Shown: positions 35,689 through 45,072 of the stretch, in pieces | Position numbering within the stretch: the first letter of the stretch is position 1 | How the letters are laid out: every line of letters starts with the position of its first letter | DNA from: Patulibacter minatonensis DSM 18081 | GTDB taxonomy: Bacteria > Actinomycetota > Thermoleophilia > Solirubrobacterales > Solirubrobacteraceae | Length of the DNA: 64,000 nt | Assembly (NCBI RefSeq): GCF_000519325.1 | Contig: NZ_KI912613.1 | Coordinates: 975,369 to 1,039,368 of the forward strand | Reading direction: 5' to 3' | Position numbers and translations under genes: made by a program | The notes under the pieces: model-generated | Databases searched by the model: none | The model's input: the letters and a program-made list of their open reading frames with translations, nothing else | Told to the model about the DNA's origin: nothing

Positions 35689-37647
35689 GTGTCTCTCGCA
35701 CCGCGCCGGTCATTGCTCATCCTCGTGCCCCTGGTCGTCGCGGCCGTGGTGGCCGCGATCCTGCTGCTGCCGGGCGGCGCGGGACCGGTCCGCGCCAAGG
35801 CCGCCGGCGGGGACGCCGAGCCCACCAAGCCGATCACGATCAGCGGCCCGTTCGGCCGGATCGCCGTCGCCGGTCCGTGGACCTACGCCTCGGACCCGCG
35901 CGACCAGGGCCTCGGCAAGGGCTGGTCGAAGGGCACGTTCCCCGGCAAGGACGTGACGATCCCGTACGTCCCGAACGCCGCGCGGATCACCGGCGCGGCC
36001 GGCGTCGTCTCGCACCGCGGCTCGGTCGGCTGGTACCGCACGACGATCAACGTCGACGCCGACGGGCAGTACGCCGTGGCGTTCGGCTCGGTCAACCACC
36101 ACGCCACGGTGTGGATCGACGGCAGGCAGGTCGCCAAGCACACGGGCGAGTTCCTGCCGTTCGAGGCCCGCACGAGCCTGAAGGCCGGCGCGCACTCGCT
36201 CGTCGTCCGCGCCGACTGGCGCGACCCGGAGAAGATGAAGGCCCAGGGCTGGCACCGCCTGTGGTTCAACTTCGGCGGGATCAACCGCGAGGTCACGATC
36301 CGCCGCCTCGGCAACAGCGAGGTCCAGGCCCCCTACGTCACCACGACGTTGCAGAACGGCTCCGCGAACGTCCGGATCTCCGCGAAGGTCGTCAACCGCG
36401 CCGGCGCCCGGGACATCCAGCTCGCCGGCGTGCTGCGCCGCGACGGGCAGGACATCCCCGTCCAGTTCCCGTCGGTCCGCCTGAACGCCCGCGAGACCCG
36501 CCGCGTCGAGGCGAACGTGAAGATCGACCAGCCCGCCCTGTGGGCGCCGGGCTCGCCGAACCTCTACGACCTCACGCTCGCGGTGCCGAACGAGAGCGCG
36601 TACCAGACCCGCATCGGGCTCCGGCAGATCCAGAAGCAGGGCCGGAACATCCTGCTCAACGGCAAGCGCGTGACGCTCCGCGGCGCGTCGATCCACGAGG
36701 ACGCCCCCGGCGCGGGCACCGGCCTGAACGCCGAGCAGATGGACGCCCTCGTCGGCGACCTCAAGGAGCTCGGCGCGAACGCGACCCGCGCGCAGCACCC
36801 GCTGTCGCCCGCGCTCCTGGAGCGCCTCGACGCCGCCGGCATCCTCGTCTGGCAGGGCGTCGGCCCGACGGACTCCCCGGGCTCGTGGCAGAGCGACACC
36901 CCCGCGAAGGCGAAGGTCGCCCGCGAGCGCGTGCAGACGACGCTCGACGAGCAGCAGACCCACCCGTCGATCGTCGTGTGGAACCTCGTCAACGAGATCG
37001 CCCGCAACGGCGGCACCGACAACGGCCAGGTCCCGTACATCCGGGAGGAGTCGAAGATGCTGAAGACGGTCGACCCCGGCCGTCTGACCGCGCTCGACGT
37101 CTGGGCCACGCCCGTCAAGTACACGAACGCCGACCCGGTGGGCGGCGCGCGGATCCCCGAGAAGATGGGCTCCGTCTACCAGTACATCGACGCGATCGGC
37201 ATCACGAGCTACCAGGGCTGGTACAGCGATCCGGGCAAGTCGATGGACTTCCTGAAGCAGAGCATCCAGCGGTTCACGGGCGCCGTGAAGAAGATCTACG
37301 CGGGCAAGGTCATCGTGCTGACCGAGTTCGGCGCGGAGGCCAACGGCGAGAACCCGACCTCCCGTCCCGGCGGCTACGGCTACCAGGCGAACCTCCTGAA
37401 GACGACGATCGACGCCTACGCGAGCGATCCGGAGATCTCGGGCGAGATCGTCTGGAACCTGCGCGACTTCGGCGTCGCGCCGACGTTCATCGGCGGCTCG
37501 ATCCGGCGCACCTACAAGGGCACGATCCGCCTGGTGCGCGGCCTGAACCAGAAGGGCCTCTTCACCTACAACGGCCGGCCGAAGCCGTCCGTCGCCCCGG
37601 TCAAGGCCGCCCTGGCCCGCGCCGCGGTCGCCGACGAGCCGAAGTAA
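35689..37647 (+). CDS. Secreted glycoside hydrolase family 2 protein
   Basis: 652-residue exported enzyme of the beta-galactosidase/beta-glucuronidase/beta-mannosidase clan. Residues 1-36 are a signal or anchor ([19 protein letters not shown]). A jelly-roll sugar-binding domain ([33 protein letters not shown]), an Ig-like domain, and a TIM barrel follow. The acid/base is Glu436 in [10 protein letters not shown] and the nucleophile Glu546 in VLTEFGAEA. Substrate not predictable. Promoter probably GATACCCT near 35632-35639, giving a short 5' leader, unlike most genes here. A perfect hairpin follows the stop. Confidence 0.9.
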   Translation: MSLAPRRSLLILVPLVVAAVVAAILLLPGGAGPVRAKAAGGDAEPTKPITISGPFGRIAVAGPWTYASDPRDQGLGKGWSKGTFPGKDVTIPYVPNAARITGAAGVVSHRGSVGWYRTTINVDADGQYAVAFGSVNHHATVWIDGRQVAKHTGEFLPFEARTSLKAGAHSLVVRADWRDPEKMKAQGWHRLWFNFGGINREVTIRRLGNSEVQAPYVTTTLQNGSANVRISAKVVNRAGARDIQLAGVLRRDGQDIPVQFPSVRLNARETRRVEANVKIDQPALWAPGSPNLYDLTLAVPNESAYQTRIGLRQIQKQGRNILLNGKRVTLRGASIHEDAPGAGTGLNAEQMDALVGDLKELGANATRAQHPLSPALLERLDAAGILVWQGVGPTDSPGSWQSDTPAKAKVARERVQTTLDEQQTHPSIVVWNLVNEIARNGGTDNGQVPYIREESKMLKTVDPGRLTALDVWATPVKYTNADPVGGARIPEKMGSVYQYIDAIGITSYQGWYSDPGKSMDFLKQSIQRFTGAVKKIYAGKVIVLTEFGAEANGENPTSRPGGYGYQANLLKTTIDAYASDPEISGEIVWNLRDFGVAPTFIGGSIRRTYKGTIRLVRGLNQKGLFTYNGRPKPSVAPVKAALARAAVADEPK

Positions 37648-37655
37648 CGCGCGGC

Positions 37656-37676
37656 CCGGCCGCTCGCCGCGGCCGG
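37656..37676. terminator. Hairpin between convergent GH2 and VOC genes
   Basis: CCGGCCGC and GCGGCCGG form a perfect 8-base stem with a 5-base loop, 8 bases past the GH2 stop and 10 bases before the VOC-gene stop. Confidence 0.55.
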
Positions 37677-37685
37677 CGGGACGTC

Positions 37686-38465
37686 TCAGTCGGTCCCGTC
37701 GGCAGCCCACAGCTCGGTGGCGCTGCCGACCGGGACGGGCTCGCCGGGGACGAGGCCCAGGACGCGGGTGAGCTCGATCGAGAGCGGGCCGGGCTGCGCC
37801 GCCTTGTCGGTCGGGAACCACGGCCGCCACTCGCGGACGCAGATCAGGAGGCCGGACTCGTCGCCGACCGCCGCGAAGCCGTCCCGCGGGTCGCCGTACC
37901 AGAGCCGCTCGCCCAGGCCCTCGAGCCGGTCGACCAGTGCGCCGACGTCGGGGGTGGTGATCCCGACCTCGCTGATCCCGCGCACCAAGCCGGCGCCGCG
38001 GACCTCCTCGGGCGTCGCGATGCCCGCGATCCACGGCTCCCACGGGCGACGGTGCCGGGCGATCAGCTCGACGACGTGGCCGCCGGGCGAGATCGCGTAG
38101 ACGCTGTGGGCCGCCCAGTCGGGGAAGTCGACGATCGTCTCGCCGTCGCGCAGCTGCACGAGCGGCGACGCGCGCTGCAGCCACTCCGACGCCTCGACGA
38201 GCCGGTCCTCGGCGACCTCGAGCGCCACGTGGTGGCTCGGTCGCCCTCCCGCACCGCCGCGTGCGCGCGCGCCGTCGGGGACGGGGGTGAACGCGAGGAC
38301 GCCGGACCCGACGCGGACCGCGAACCCGCCCGCCGGAGCGCCGGGCGCGGTGTCGAGCCCCAGGCGCCCGGTCCACCACTGCTGCTCCTCCGCCATCGCC
38401 GTCGTCGCGAGGGTCACGCGCCGGAACCGCGGCGGGGCGTCGGAGGCGGGCGGGAGCACGGGCAC
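37686..38465 (-). CDS. VOC superfamily protein, two glyoxalase-like domains
   Basis: 259-residue protein with two vicinal-oxygen-chelate modules. The first includes FRRVTLATTAMAEEQQWWTGRLGL and HHVALEVAEDRL with GGHVVELIARHR. The second includes LVRGISEVGITTPDVGALVDRLEG and GDPRDGFAAVGDESGLLI. Such proteins range from dioxygenases to lyases and drug-binding proteins; several metal-ligand positions are present but the reaction is not predictable. GGAGG about 8-9 bases before the ATG supports the start. Confidence 0.85.
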   Translation of the reverse strand: MPVLPPASDAPPRFRRVTLATTAMAEEQQWWTGRLGLDTAPGAPAGGFAVRVGSGVLAFTPVPDGARARGGAGGRPSHHVALEVAEDRLVEASEWLQRASPLVQLRDGETIVDFPDWAAHSVYAISPGGHVVELIARHRRPWEPWIAGIATPEEVRGAGLVRGISEVGITTPDVGALVDRLEGLGERLWYGDPRDGFAAVGDESGLLICVREWRPWFPTDKAAQPGPLSIELTRVLGLVPGEPVPVGSATELWAADGTD

Positions 38466-38675
38466 GCCTCCACGCTAGATGGTCGGGTCCGCCGGGGCGC
38501 GGCCGGACGTGGCGCGGGCCGTGCGGGCGACCTCCGTTCGACGGGGACGCGGCGCCGGACCGCAGGACGCGGCGCTCGATCCCGCGTGCGAGCGCCGACC
38601 CGCCGCCGCCGGACCGGATGCCGAGTCGTCCGCCCGGCCCGCGCCGACCCACGTCCGCCGCATAGCCTCCCGCCG

Positions 38676-39143
38676 ATGGCCACCGTCCGCTGGACCCTCC
38701 AGGTGCGGTCCGGGCGCTTCCGCACCCGGACCGTGCTCGTCGACGCCGAGGGCGCCGACGTCGCCCGGGTCGAGCAGGACGGACGGGTGCGTGCGACCCG
38801 CGCCGGCACCGCGGTCGACCCATCAGGCCGGACCTGGCGGGTCGTCGGCGCGCCGGAGGACCTCCTCGTCACCCGCGACGGCGAGCGCTGCGCCACCGTC
38901 GACCACGGCGTGCTCGAGGCCGGCGGCCGCACGCTCGGCTGGCGCCTGCCGGAGGACGGGTCGCGCACCGCCCGCGTCACGAGCTCCGCCGGCGACCCGA
39001 GCGTCCTCCTGCGCATCGCGCCGGGCGAGGGCGGATCGACGCCGCCGTGGGCGACGATCGAGTTCGACGACTCCCTCCCCGAGACCTTCGGGGTCGTCCT
39101 CGCCGCCTGCGTCCGCCTGCTGCAGGTCGACGCCGACAAGTAG
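38676..39143 (+). CDS. Small beta-rich protein, tandem paralogue 1
   Basis: 155-residue protein made of short alternating strands (WTLQVRSGRF, TVLVDAEGADVARV, WRVVGAPEDLLVTRDGERCATV) and one hydrophobic C-terminal helix (FGVVLAACVRLLQVDA). This many-strand barrel plus terminal helix resembles the Tubby/LURP-one fold, but that is inference. The following gene is a paralogue: both end with a PW-x-TI-x(4)-LP-x(4)-VxLAxC-x-xLLxVDA pattern. TAGCCT seven bases before the ATG indicates leaderless transcription. No catalytic motif seen. Confidence 0.75.
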   Translation: MATVRWTLQVRSGRFRTRTVLVDAEGADVARVEQDGRVRATRAGTAVDPSGRTWRVVGAPEDLLVTRDGERCATVDHGVLEAGGRTLGWRLPEDGSRTARVTSSAGDPSVLLRIAPGEGGSTPPWATIEFDDSLPETFGVVLAACVRLLQVDADK

Positions 39144-39218
39144 CGGTCGGCGCTCCGTTCCTTCCGAGGACGTCCCGGTCGGTTCGGCGGTCGTCGGGCG
39201 CCGGGATATGTTGTGGCC

Positions 39219-39680
39219 GTGGAGTCGCCGCGGTGGTCGTTGTTCGTGGTGGGCCGGAGGCGCCCGCAGGTCCTGCTGTCCGACGGCGGGGAGGACGCGC
39301 TCGCCGAGCTGCAGCTGCGCGGCGGCGGGCGCGGGTCGCTGGGCCGGGCCACCGAGCGCGACGGCCGGCGGTTCGACGCGTTCCTGGACGGCGGCGAGGT
39401 CCGGGTCGAGTGCGCCGGTCGGGTGCTCGTCCGCGCCCAGGGCGAGGAGCTCACGACCGGCGGGCGGACCTACCCCTGGAAGGCCGACCTCGAGGGCGGC
39501 CGCACCGCCTCGCTGACGGACGACGACGGCACGCCCCTGCTGCAGATCGAGCCGGGCCCGGGCGGGGACGGACCGTGGATCACGATCGCGTGGTCCGACC
39601 ACCTGCCGTCGCCGCTGGCGGTCACCCTGGCGACCTGCTTCGTCCTGCTCCGCGTCGACGCGCTCGGGCGCCGGGGCTGA
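39219..39680 (+). CDS. Small beta-rich protein, tandem paralogue 2
   Basis: 153-residue paralogue of the preceding gene, with SPRWSLFVVGRRRPQVLL at the start and PSPLAVTLATCFVLLRVDA as the terminal helix. Overall similarity between copies is moderate, with the C-terminal third best kept. The start is the second GTG of GTGGCCGTG because TATGTT ends six bases before it; using the first GTG would add two residues. Probably independently transcribed despite the 75-base gap. Function unknown. Confidence 0.72.
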   Translation: MESPRWSLFVVGRRRPQVLLSDGGEDALAELQLRGGGRGSLGRATERDGRRFDAFLDGGEVRVECAGRVLVRAQGEELTTGGRTYPWKADLEGGRTASLTDDDGTPLLQIEPGPGGDGPWITIAWSDHLPSPLAVTLATCFVLLRVDALGRRG

Positions 39681-39727
39681 GCGGACCGCGACCGCCCGTC
39701 CCGGAGGACGGACGGCCGCTCCGGGCC

Positions 39728-41047
39728 TCAGCCCTGGTTGCCGCGCGCGATCTTGCGCAGGTCGATCGTCTTGTCGAACAGGTCGGCGTCGACGCCCTCG
39801 GCCAGTGCGACGTCGCGGAGGGGCTCGCCGGAGTCGGTCGCCTTCTTGACGATCGTGGTGGCGAGGTCGTAGCCGATGGCCTCGTTCAGCGCCGTGGCGG
39901 TCGCGAGGGTGCCGGCCGCGGAGGCGTCGGTGCCCTTCGTGTTCGCCGTGATGCCGTCGACGCACTTCGTCGAGAACGACGTCGACGCGGTCGAGAGCAG
40001 GTGGATCGACTGCAGGAGGTTGCGGGCGATGAGCGGGACGCGGACGTTCAGCTCGAACTGGCCCTGCATGCCGCCGATCGTGATGGCGGTGTCGTTGCCG
40101 ATGACCTGCGCGGAGACCTGGATGACGACCTCGGGCAGGACCGGGTTGACCTTGCCCGGCATGATCGAGGAGCCCTTCTGCAGCTCGGGCAGGAAGAGCT
40201 CGCCGATGCCGACGCGGGGGCCGGAGCCCATGAGCGCGATGTCCTGGGCGATCTTCGTGAGCGAGACCGCGACGACCTTCAGGGCGCCGGAGAGCTCGAC
40301 GAGCGCGTCGCGGTTGCCCTGCGCCTCGAACGGGTCGGCCGGGGCGGCGATGAGCTCGAGGCCGGAGTCGGCGATGAGCTTCTCGCGGATCGCGGGCGCG
40401 AACTCGGCGGGCGTGTTCAGGCCGGTGCCGGTCGCGGTGCCGCCGAGCGGGATCTGGCCGACGTGCGGCAGGGCGGCCTCGACGCGCTTGACGCCCTGGC
40501 GGACCTGCGCCGCGTAGCCGGAGAACTCCTGGCCGAGCGTGACCGGGACCGCGTCCATGAGGTGGGTGCGGCCGGCCTTGACGACGTCGACGAACTCGTC
40601 GGCCTTCGCCTGCAGCGACGCCTCGAGCTGCTTCAGCGCCGGGATCAGCGTGTTGGTCGCCTCGTCCAGCGCGGCGAGGTGGACGGCGGAGGGGAAGGTG
40701 TCGTTCGACGACTGCCCCATGTTCACGTGATCGTTGCGGTGCGCCTCGCCGCCGGTCAGGGCGGAGATGACCTCGTTGACGTTCATGTTCGTCGACGTGC
40801 CGGAGCCCGTCTGGAACACGTCGATCGGGAACTGGTCGTCGTGGTCGCCGGCGACGATCTTGCCCGCGGCCTCGGAGATCTGGTCGGCGATCCCCTGGTC
40901 GAGCTTGCCGAGCTCGGCGTTGACCAGCGCGGCGGCGCCCTTGATGCGGGCCTGCCACCGGATCACCTGGATCGGGACGCGCTCCCCGGAGATCGGGAAG
41001 TTGTCGACGGCCTTCTGGGTCTCGCTGCCGTACAGGGTCTCAGCCAT
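39728..41047 (-). CDS. fumC: Class II fumarate hydratase
   Basis: 439-residue TCA-cycle enzyme, a homotetramer hydrating fumarate to malate without an iron-sulfur cluster. It shows IDVFQTGSGTSTNMNVNEV, GRTHLMDAVP (His162) and the lyase signature GSSIMPGKVNP (292-302), as in fumarases rather than aspartases or argininosuccinate lyases. A GAGAGAGGG ribosome site precedes the ATG. It is monocistronic; the 250-base upstream region carries TAGTGT (minus strand, about 41088-41093) as a possible -10. Confidence 0.94.
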   Translation of the reverse strand: MAETLYGSETQKAVDNFPISGERVPIQVIRWQARIKGAAALVNAELGKLDQGIADQISEAAGKIVAGDHDDQFPIDVFQTGSGTSTNMNVNEVISALTGGEAHRNDHVNMGQSSNDTFPSAVHLAALDEATNTLIPALKQLEASLQAKADEFVDVVKAGRTHLMDAVPVTLGQEFSGYAAQVRQGVKRVEAALPHVGQIPLGGTATGTGLNTPAEFAPAIREKLIADSGLELIAAPADPFEAQGNRDALVELSGALKVVAVSLTKIAQDIALMGSGPRVGIGELFLPELQKGSSIMPGKVNPVLPEVVIQVSAQVIGNDTAITIGGMQGQFELNVRVPLIARNLLQSIHLLSTASTSFSTKCVDGITANTKGTDASAAGTLATATALNEAIGYDLATTIVKKATDSGEPLRDVALAEGVDADLFDKTIDLRKIARGNQG

Positions 41048-41299
41048 GGTGTGTCCCTCTCTCAGGGGTCGTGGGCGACGGAGGGCACACTACTCGCGGG
41101 CACGCGGTCGATGACCTGCGCTGGGGACGGGCGTGCCGGACGTCCGCGGGCTACGGAAGGTAGGAACCGTCGGCCCCCTCACCCGACCCGCCGCGGCGGA
41201 CCGACGGGGACGTCGCCGGGGTGGCGCGGAGCCGCTCCCGACCTCGGTCGTGGCGTGGCGGGCGCGCAACTCCGCGTCGCCCGCCCGGTTGTATGGACC

Positions 41300-42370
41300 A
41301 TGTCCCGTCCCCCGTTCCGTCCCGCCCTCGATCTCGTCGCCTCGCGGGCGTCGCCCTCCGGCCGCGCTCCCGCGGCGGCCACGTCGCTCGGGCGCCGCCT
41401 GGCCCCGCGGCGCGTCACCGCCACCCTGACCCTCGCCGCCGGCCTGCTGGTCCCCGCCGCGGCCCACGCCGCCCCCGCCGACCCCGTCGTCCTCGACGCG
41501 AAGACCCCGCTCGACGCCGCTGCCTTCGGCGACACGATCGCCTGGCTGCGTCCGCTCGACGTGCGCGGCACGCACGCGCAGCTCGTCGTCCGGGAGGCCG
41601 GCGCCGAGCCCCGCGTCCTCGCCCAGACCCTCCCCGCGAACGTGAACGACCTCGTGATCGGGCGGGACGCGACGGGCGCGCGGGTCGCGATCCTCGCCAC
41701 CGCGTCCACGCGCGGCGGGATCCCCGTGCGGTCGACGCCGGTGCGGAAGGGCGCCCTGTACGAGCTGCCGCTCTCCGGCGACACCGCACCGCGCCGGCTC
41801 GCGGTGTCGCGGCCCGGGACGGACCTCGCAGCGCCGGGCCTCCTCCGCGGCCGGCTGTCGTTCGCGAAGCGCGAGACCCTGCGCGAGGGCGTCCGCTGGA
41901 CCCTCCGCCGCGGAAGCACGACCTCCTCGACCTCGACGCTCCTGTCCCGCGGGACCGCCGACGCGACGATCCCGCAGACGACACCGGTCGCACGGGGTCG
42001 CGTCGCCTACGTCGTGTCCACCCGGGATCGCAAGACCACCGGGGCCTCCGTCGTCCTCCGCCAGGTCCGGGCCGGCCACCGGTCCACGGTGCTCGGCCGC
42101 ACGGACTACGGCGGCGCCTCGGAGAGCGGCTTCGGGCCCCTGACCCCTTCGGCGGAGGGCGGGCGGCTGACCGCGTCGCGGTGGACCGTCGCCGGGGCGC
42201 ACGTGCACGACCTGAGCACGTGGTCGCTGCCGGGTGGCTCCGTCGTCTCGAACGCGAAGACCGCCCGGGCCCCCCAGTGGGTGGTCCCCGTGGTCGGCAC
42301 CGGAGCCGGGACCGCCACCTTCGAGCCGCAGGGCACCGCGCAGGGCCTGACGTTCACGCCGGCGGGATGA
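41300..42370 (+). CDS. Secreted protein, tandem paralogue A
   Basis: 356-residue exported protein with a long basic N-terminus (LGRRLAPRRVTATL), then a signal core ending VPAAAHAAPA. The mature part is a series of short strands with blade-like repeats (GDTIAWLRPLDVRGTHAQLVVREAG, GLLRGRLSFAKRETLREGVRWTLRR, RVAYVVSTRDRKT), suggesting a beta-propeller. The next gene encodes a paralogue and overlaps it by 4 bases. No enzymatic signature. The start is the ATG nearest the signal peptide. Confidence 0.75.
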   Translation: MSRPPFRPALDLVASRASPSGRAPAAATSLGRRLAPRRVTATLTLAAGLLVPAAAHAAPADPVVLDAKTPLDAAAFGDTIAWLRPLDVRGTHAQLVVREAGAEPRVLAQTLPANVNDLVIGRDATGARVAILATASTRGGIPVRSTPVRKGALYELPLSGDTAPRRLAVSRPGTDLAAPGLLRGRLSFAKRETLREGVRWTLRRGSTTSSTSTLLSRGTADATIPQTTPVARGRVAYVVSTRDRKTTGASVVLRQVRAGHRSTVLGRTDYGGASESGFGPLTPSAEGGRLTASRWTVAGAHVHDLSTWSLPGGSVVSNAKTARAPQWVVPVVGTGAGTATFEPQGTAQGLTFTPAG

Positions 42371-43380
42371 GCGGGCCGATGCACCGGTCGGTCGTGCTCG
42401 CCGTCGCGCTGCTCGCGGTCGCCGCGCCGTCGGCCGGTGCGGATCAGGTGCTCGACCCCGTCACCCCGGTCGATGTCGCCGCCTCAGGACCGACGCTCGC
42501 GTGGCTCCGACCGCTGCCGGGTCGCGGCGGGCGGACGCAGCTCGTCGTCCGCGACGGGCCGGGCGCCGCACCGCGGATCGTGCCCCGGCCGCTCCCCGCG
42601 GACGTCGACGACCTCACGATCGGCGCCGACTTCGGTGGTGCGCTCTACGCCGTCGTGGCCACACGCAGCTCGCAGGACACGCTCGGCCGCAGGCCCACGG
42701 GACGCAAGCGGGTGCGCGGCAGGCTCTACGACGTGCGCCTGGACGGTTCGGCGCCGGCGAGGCTGGTGCCGATCTCGCGCGGCGGCGGCGACTTCGGCGC
42801 GCCCGGACTGCGCAACGGGCTCCTGAGCTTCTCCTCGTACGAGACGCACCGGCGACGGGCCCACTGGGAGCTGCACGAGACGACGCTCCGCGACGACTCG
42901 TGGTCCATGCTCTCGCACGTCCGGCGCGACCGCCTGTACGAGGCGTCCCAGCCGGTCGGGCAGATCACCGTCGTCGAGGACCGGTTCAACCCCGACCAGG
43001 ACACCGACCTCGTGGCGTACGTGACCGCCGAGCGCGAGCGGCGCACCGGCCGCGTGCGGCACGTGCTGCGGAGCATCGTCTCCGAGGGCCGCGCGAACAC
43101 GGTCGCGAGCACCGTCGGGACGACCACCGGGGACGCCGGGTTCGGCCCGCTCACGATGACGGCGAACATCGCTGTCGCGGCGTCGCGCTGGAGCGTGTCC
43201 GGCATCGGTCCCCGCGACACGAACACCTGGGGCGCGGAGAGCGGGGCGTTGCTGCTCCCGGGCCCCGCGTTCCGGCGCTCGACGCTCGAGGTGCCCGTCG
43301 GGTCCGAGGGCGTCGCGCGCTACGGGCGCCGGTCGGAGGGCGACCGGGCCGGCCTGGTCCTGGGGTCGCCCGGCGGCTGA
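42367..43380 (+). CDS. Secreted protein, tandem paralogue B
   Basis: 337-residue exported paralogue of the preceding protein. The signal peptide reads HRSVVLAVALLAVAAPSAGA; the mature start QVLDPVTPVDVAASGPTLAWLRPLPGRG aligns directly with its neighbour, as do LRNGLLSFSSYETHRRRAHWELHE and ITVVEDR..DLVAYVTAERERRTG. ATGA overlap gives translational coupling; a second ATG at 42379 is an alternative start. The pair may form a heteromer at the cell surface, an inference from coupling. Confidence 0.75.
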   Translation: MSGPMHRSVVLAVALLAVAAPSAGADQVLDPVTPVDVAASGPTLAWLRPLPGRGGRTQLVVRDGPGAAPRIVPRPLPADVDDLTIGADFGGALYAVVATRSSQDTLGRRPTGRKRVRGRLYDVRLDGSAPARLVPISRGGGDFGAPGLRNGLLSFSSYETHRRRAHWELHETTLRDDSWSMLSHVRRDRLYEASQPVGQITVVEDRFNPDQDTDLVAYVTAERERRTGRVRHVLRSIVSEGRANTVASTVGTTTGDAGFGPLTMTANIAVAASRWSVSGIGPRDTNTWGAESGALLLPGPAFRRSTLEVPVGSEGVARYGRRSEGDRAGLVLGSPGG

Positions 43381-43489
43381 GGTCCACGCCGACGTGGCCG
43401 GGCGCGGGGTGCCCGGCCGTCGGTGCCGGCGACCGCGCGGCCGGGAGCCCGAGGGACGGACCGGCCGCCCGCGGCTACGCTCGCCGCCC

Positions 43490-44881
43490 GTGCCTCCGGC
43501 CCTGCGCTCACCCCACGACCGCGAGATCCTCCGCCTGGCGTTCCCGGCGCTCCTGACCCTCGCCGCGGAGCCGACGTACCTCCTCGTCGACACCGCGATG
43601 GTCGGGCACCTGGGCGTCGCGCCGCTCGCGGCGCTGGCGCTCGCCGTCTCCGTCCTCGGCACGCTGTCGGGACTCGGCGTGGTCGCGACGTACGCGACGA
43701 CCGCCGCCGTGGCGCGGCTGTCGGGCGCGGGCCGTGCGGACGACCTGCGGGCGCTCGCGAGCCAGGCGCTGTGGCTCGGCGCCGCCGTCGGGCTGACCGG
43801 TGCGCTCGTCGCCGTCGCCCTCGGTCCGCTGTGGATCGACGCGCTCGGGGGTTCCGGCGAGACCGCCGACGACGCGGCCCGGTACCTGCGGATCGCCGCC
43901 CCCGGCCTGGCGCTCGCTCTGGCGAGCATGGCCGCGCAGGGCTGGCTGCGCGGGACGGGCGATCTGCGGACCCCGCTGAAGATCGTGCTGCTCGGCAACG
44001 CGATCAACCTCGTCCTGAACCCGCTGCTGATCTACGGTGCGGACCTCGGCCTGGACGGCAGCGCGATCGCGACGCTCGTGGGGCAGCTGACGATGGGGGC
44101 GTTGTTCGTGCGGCTGCTGTGGCGGGCGGGGGCCCCGCCGACGTCCGTCGCCGACGCGGCGAGCGCGTCGCCGGCCGCGGGCGACGGGGTACCGTCCGCC
44201 GAGCGTCCCCGTGCCGACCGCCGCCCGTCCCTCGTCCTCCTGCGCCGGCTCGGGGCGGCCGGGGCGTTCCTCCTCGTGCGGACCGGGGCACTGCTCCTGA
44301 CGTTCGCGGTCGCGTCGGCGATCGCGTCACGGGTCGGGGAGTCGTCGCTGGCCGCGCACCAGATCGGCTGGCAGCTGTTCCTGTTCCTCGCGCTCGTGCT
44401 CGACGCCGCCGCGATCGCGGGCCAGGTGCTGATCGGCCGTGCGCTGGGGGCCGGCGACGTCGACGGGGCGTTCGAGGCGTCCCGGCGGATGGTCCTCCTG
44501 ACCGTGGTGGTCGGGATCCTCGCCGCGGTCGTCCTGCTCGCGCTCCGGGGCCCGATCGTCGGCGCGTTCACGGACGACGCGGCCGTCCGTGACCGCGCCG
44601 GGGCGATGTGGCCGCTGCTGTGCCTGATGCTGCCGTTCGCGGCCGCGGTCTTCGCGTTCGACGGGATCCTCATCGGCGCCGGCGACGCCCGCTTCCTGGC
44701 GCTGGCGATGACCGTCGCGGCGCTGATCGGGATCCCTGCGATGCTCGCCTTCCGCGAGGCCGGCTGGGGCATCGGCGGGGTGTGGGGCGGGATCGTCGTC
44801 GTGATGGCCGCGCGCTTGGCGGGGACCTGGTGGCGCTACCGCGGAGGACGGTGGGCGCGGCCCGGGGCGTGGCAGGGGTGA
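43490..44881 (+). CDS. MATE family efflux transporter
   Basis: 463-residue integral membrane antiporter with about twelve hydrophobic segments. It starts REILRLAFPALLTLAAEPTYLLVDTAMVGHLG, the family N-terminus of DinF-type MATE proteins, and the second half repeats the pattern (SLAAHQIGWQLFLFLALVLDAAAIAGQVLIGRALGAGD). It exports cationic drugs or metabolites in exchange for protons or sodium. GTG start: TACGCT lies eight bases upstream. The loop between halves (about 215-240) is Ala/Ser-rich. Confidence 0.92.
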   Translation: MPPALRSPHDREILRLAFPALLTLAAEPTYLLVDTAMVGHLGVAPLAALALAVSVLGTLSGLGVVATYATTAAVARLSGAGRADDLRALASQALWLGAAVGLTGALVAVALGPLWIDALGGSGETADDAARYLRIAAPGLALALASMAAQGWLRGTGDLRTPLKIVLLGNAINLVLNPLLIYGADLGLDGSAIATLVGQLTMGALFVRLLWRAGAPPTSVADAASASPAAGDGVPSAERPRADRRPSLVLLRRLGAAGAFLLVRTGALLLTFAVASAIASRVGESSLAAHQIGWQLFLFLALVLDAAAIAGQVLIGRALGAGDVDGAFEASRRMVLLTVVVGILAAVVLLALRGPIVGAFTDDAAVRDRAGAMWPLLCLMLPFAAAVFAFDGILIGAGDARFLALAMTVAALIGIPAMLAFREAGWGIGGVWGGIVVVMAARLAGTWWRYRGGRWARPGAWQG

Positions 44882-44891
44882 CGGGCCGACC

Positions 44892-45001
44892 GTGTCGGAT
44901 CGTGGACCGCCCAGGTACCGAACCCGACGCGAAGCGCGCCGGGCCGCGGCGACAGGGCGACCGTGTCGGATCCGGTACCGCCCAGGTACCGAACCCGACA
45001 C
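44892..45001. repeat. Two copies of a nested stem-loop element
   Basis: Copies at 44892-44930 and 44963-45001 (71-base period), between convergent genes. The second folds as GTGTCGG, 3-base internal loop, CGGTACC, loop gccca, GGTACCG, 3-base internal loop, CCGACAC, with both stems perfect. The first copy has the same layout with mismatches. It may be a double terminator or a dispersed palindromic repeat. Confidence 0.65.
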
Positions 45002-45072
45002 GCAGCGCCCCGAGCCGCGGCCGGCCCACCCACCGACCGACCCCCGTGCCCCACCACCGACCGGTCGGCGTC

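Noticed and set aside
38479-38675. Small plus-strand open frame before the barrel-like paralogues
   Set aside because: Codon third positions and composition are unconvincing, and it reads through the leaderless promoter of the next gene.
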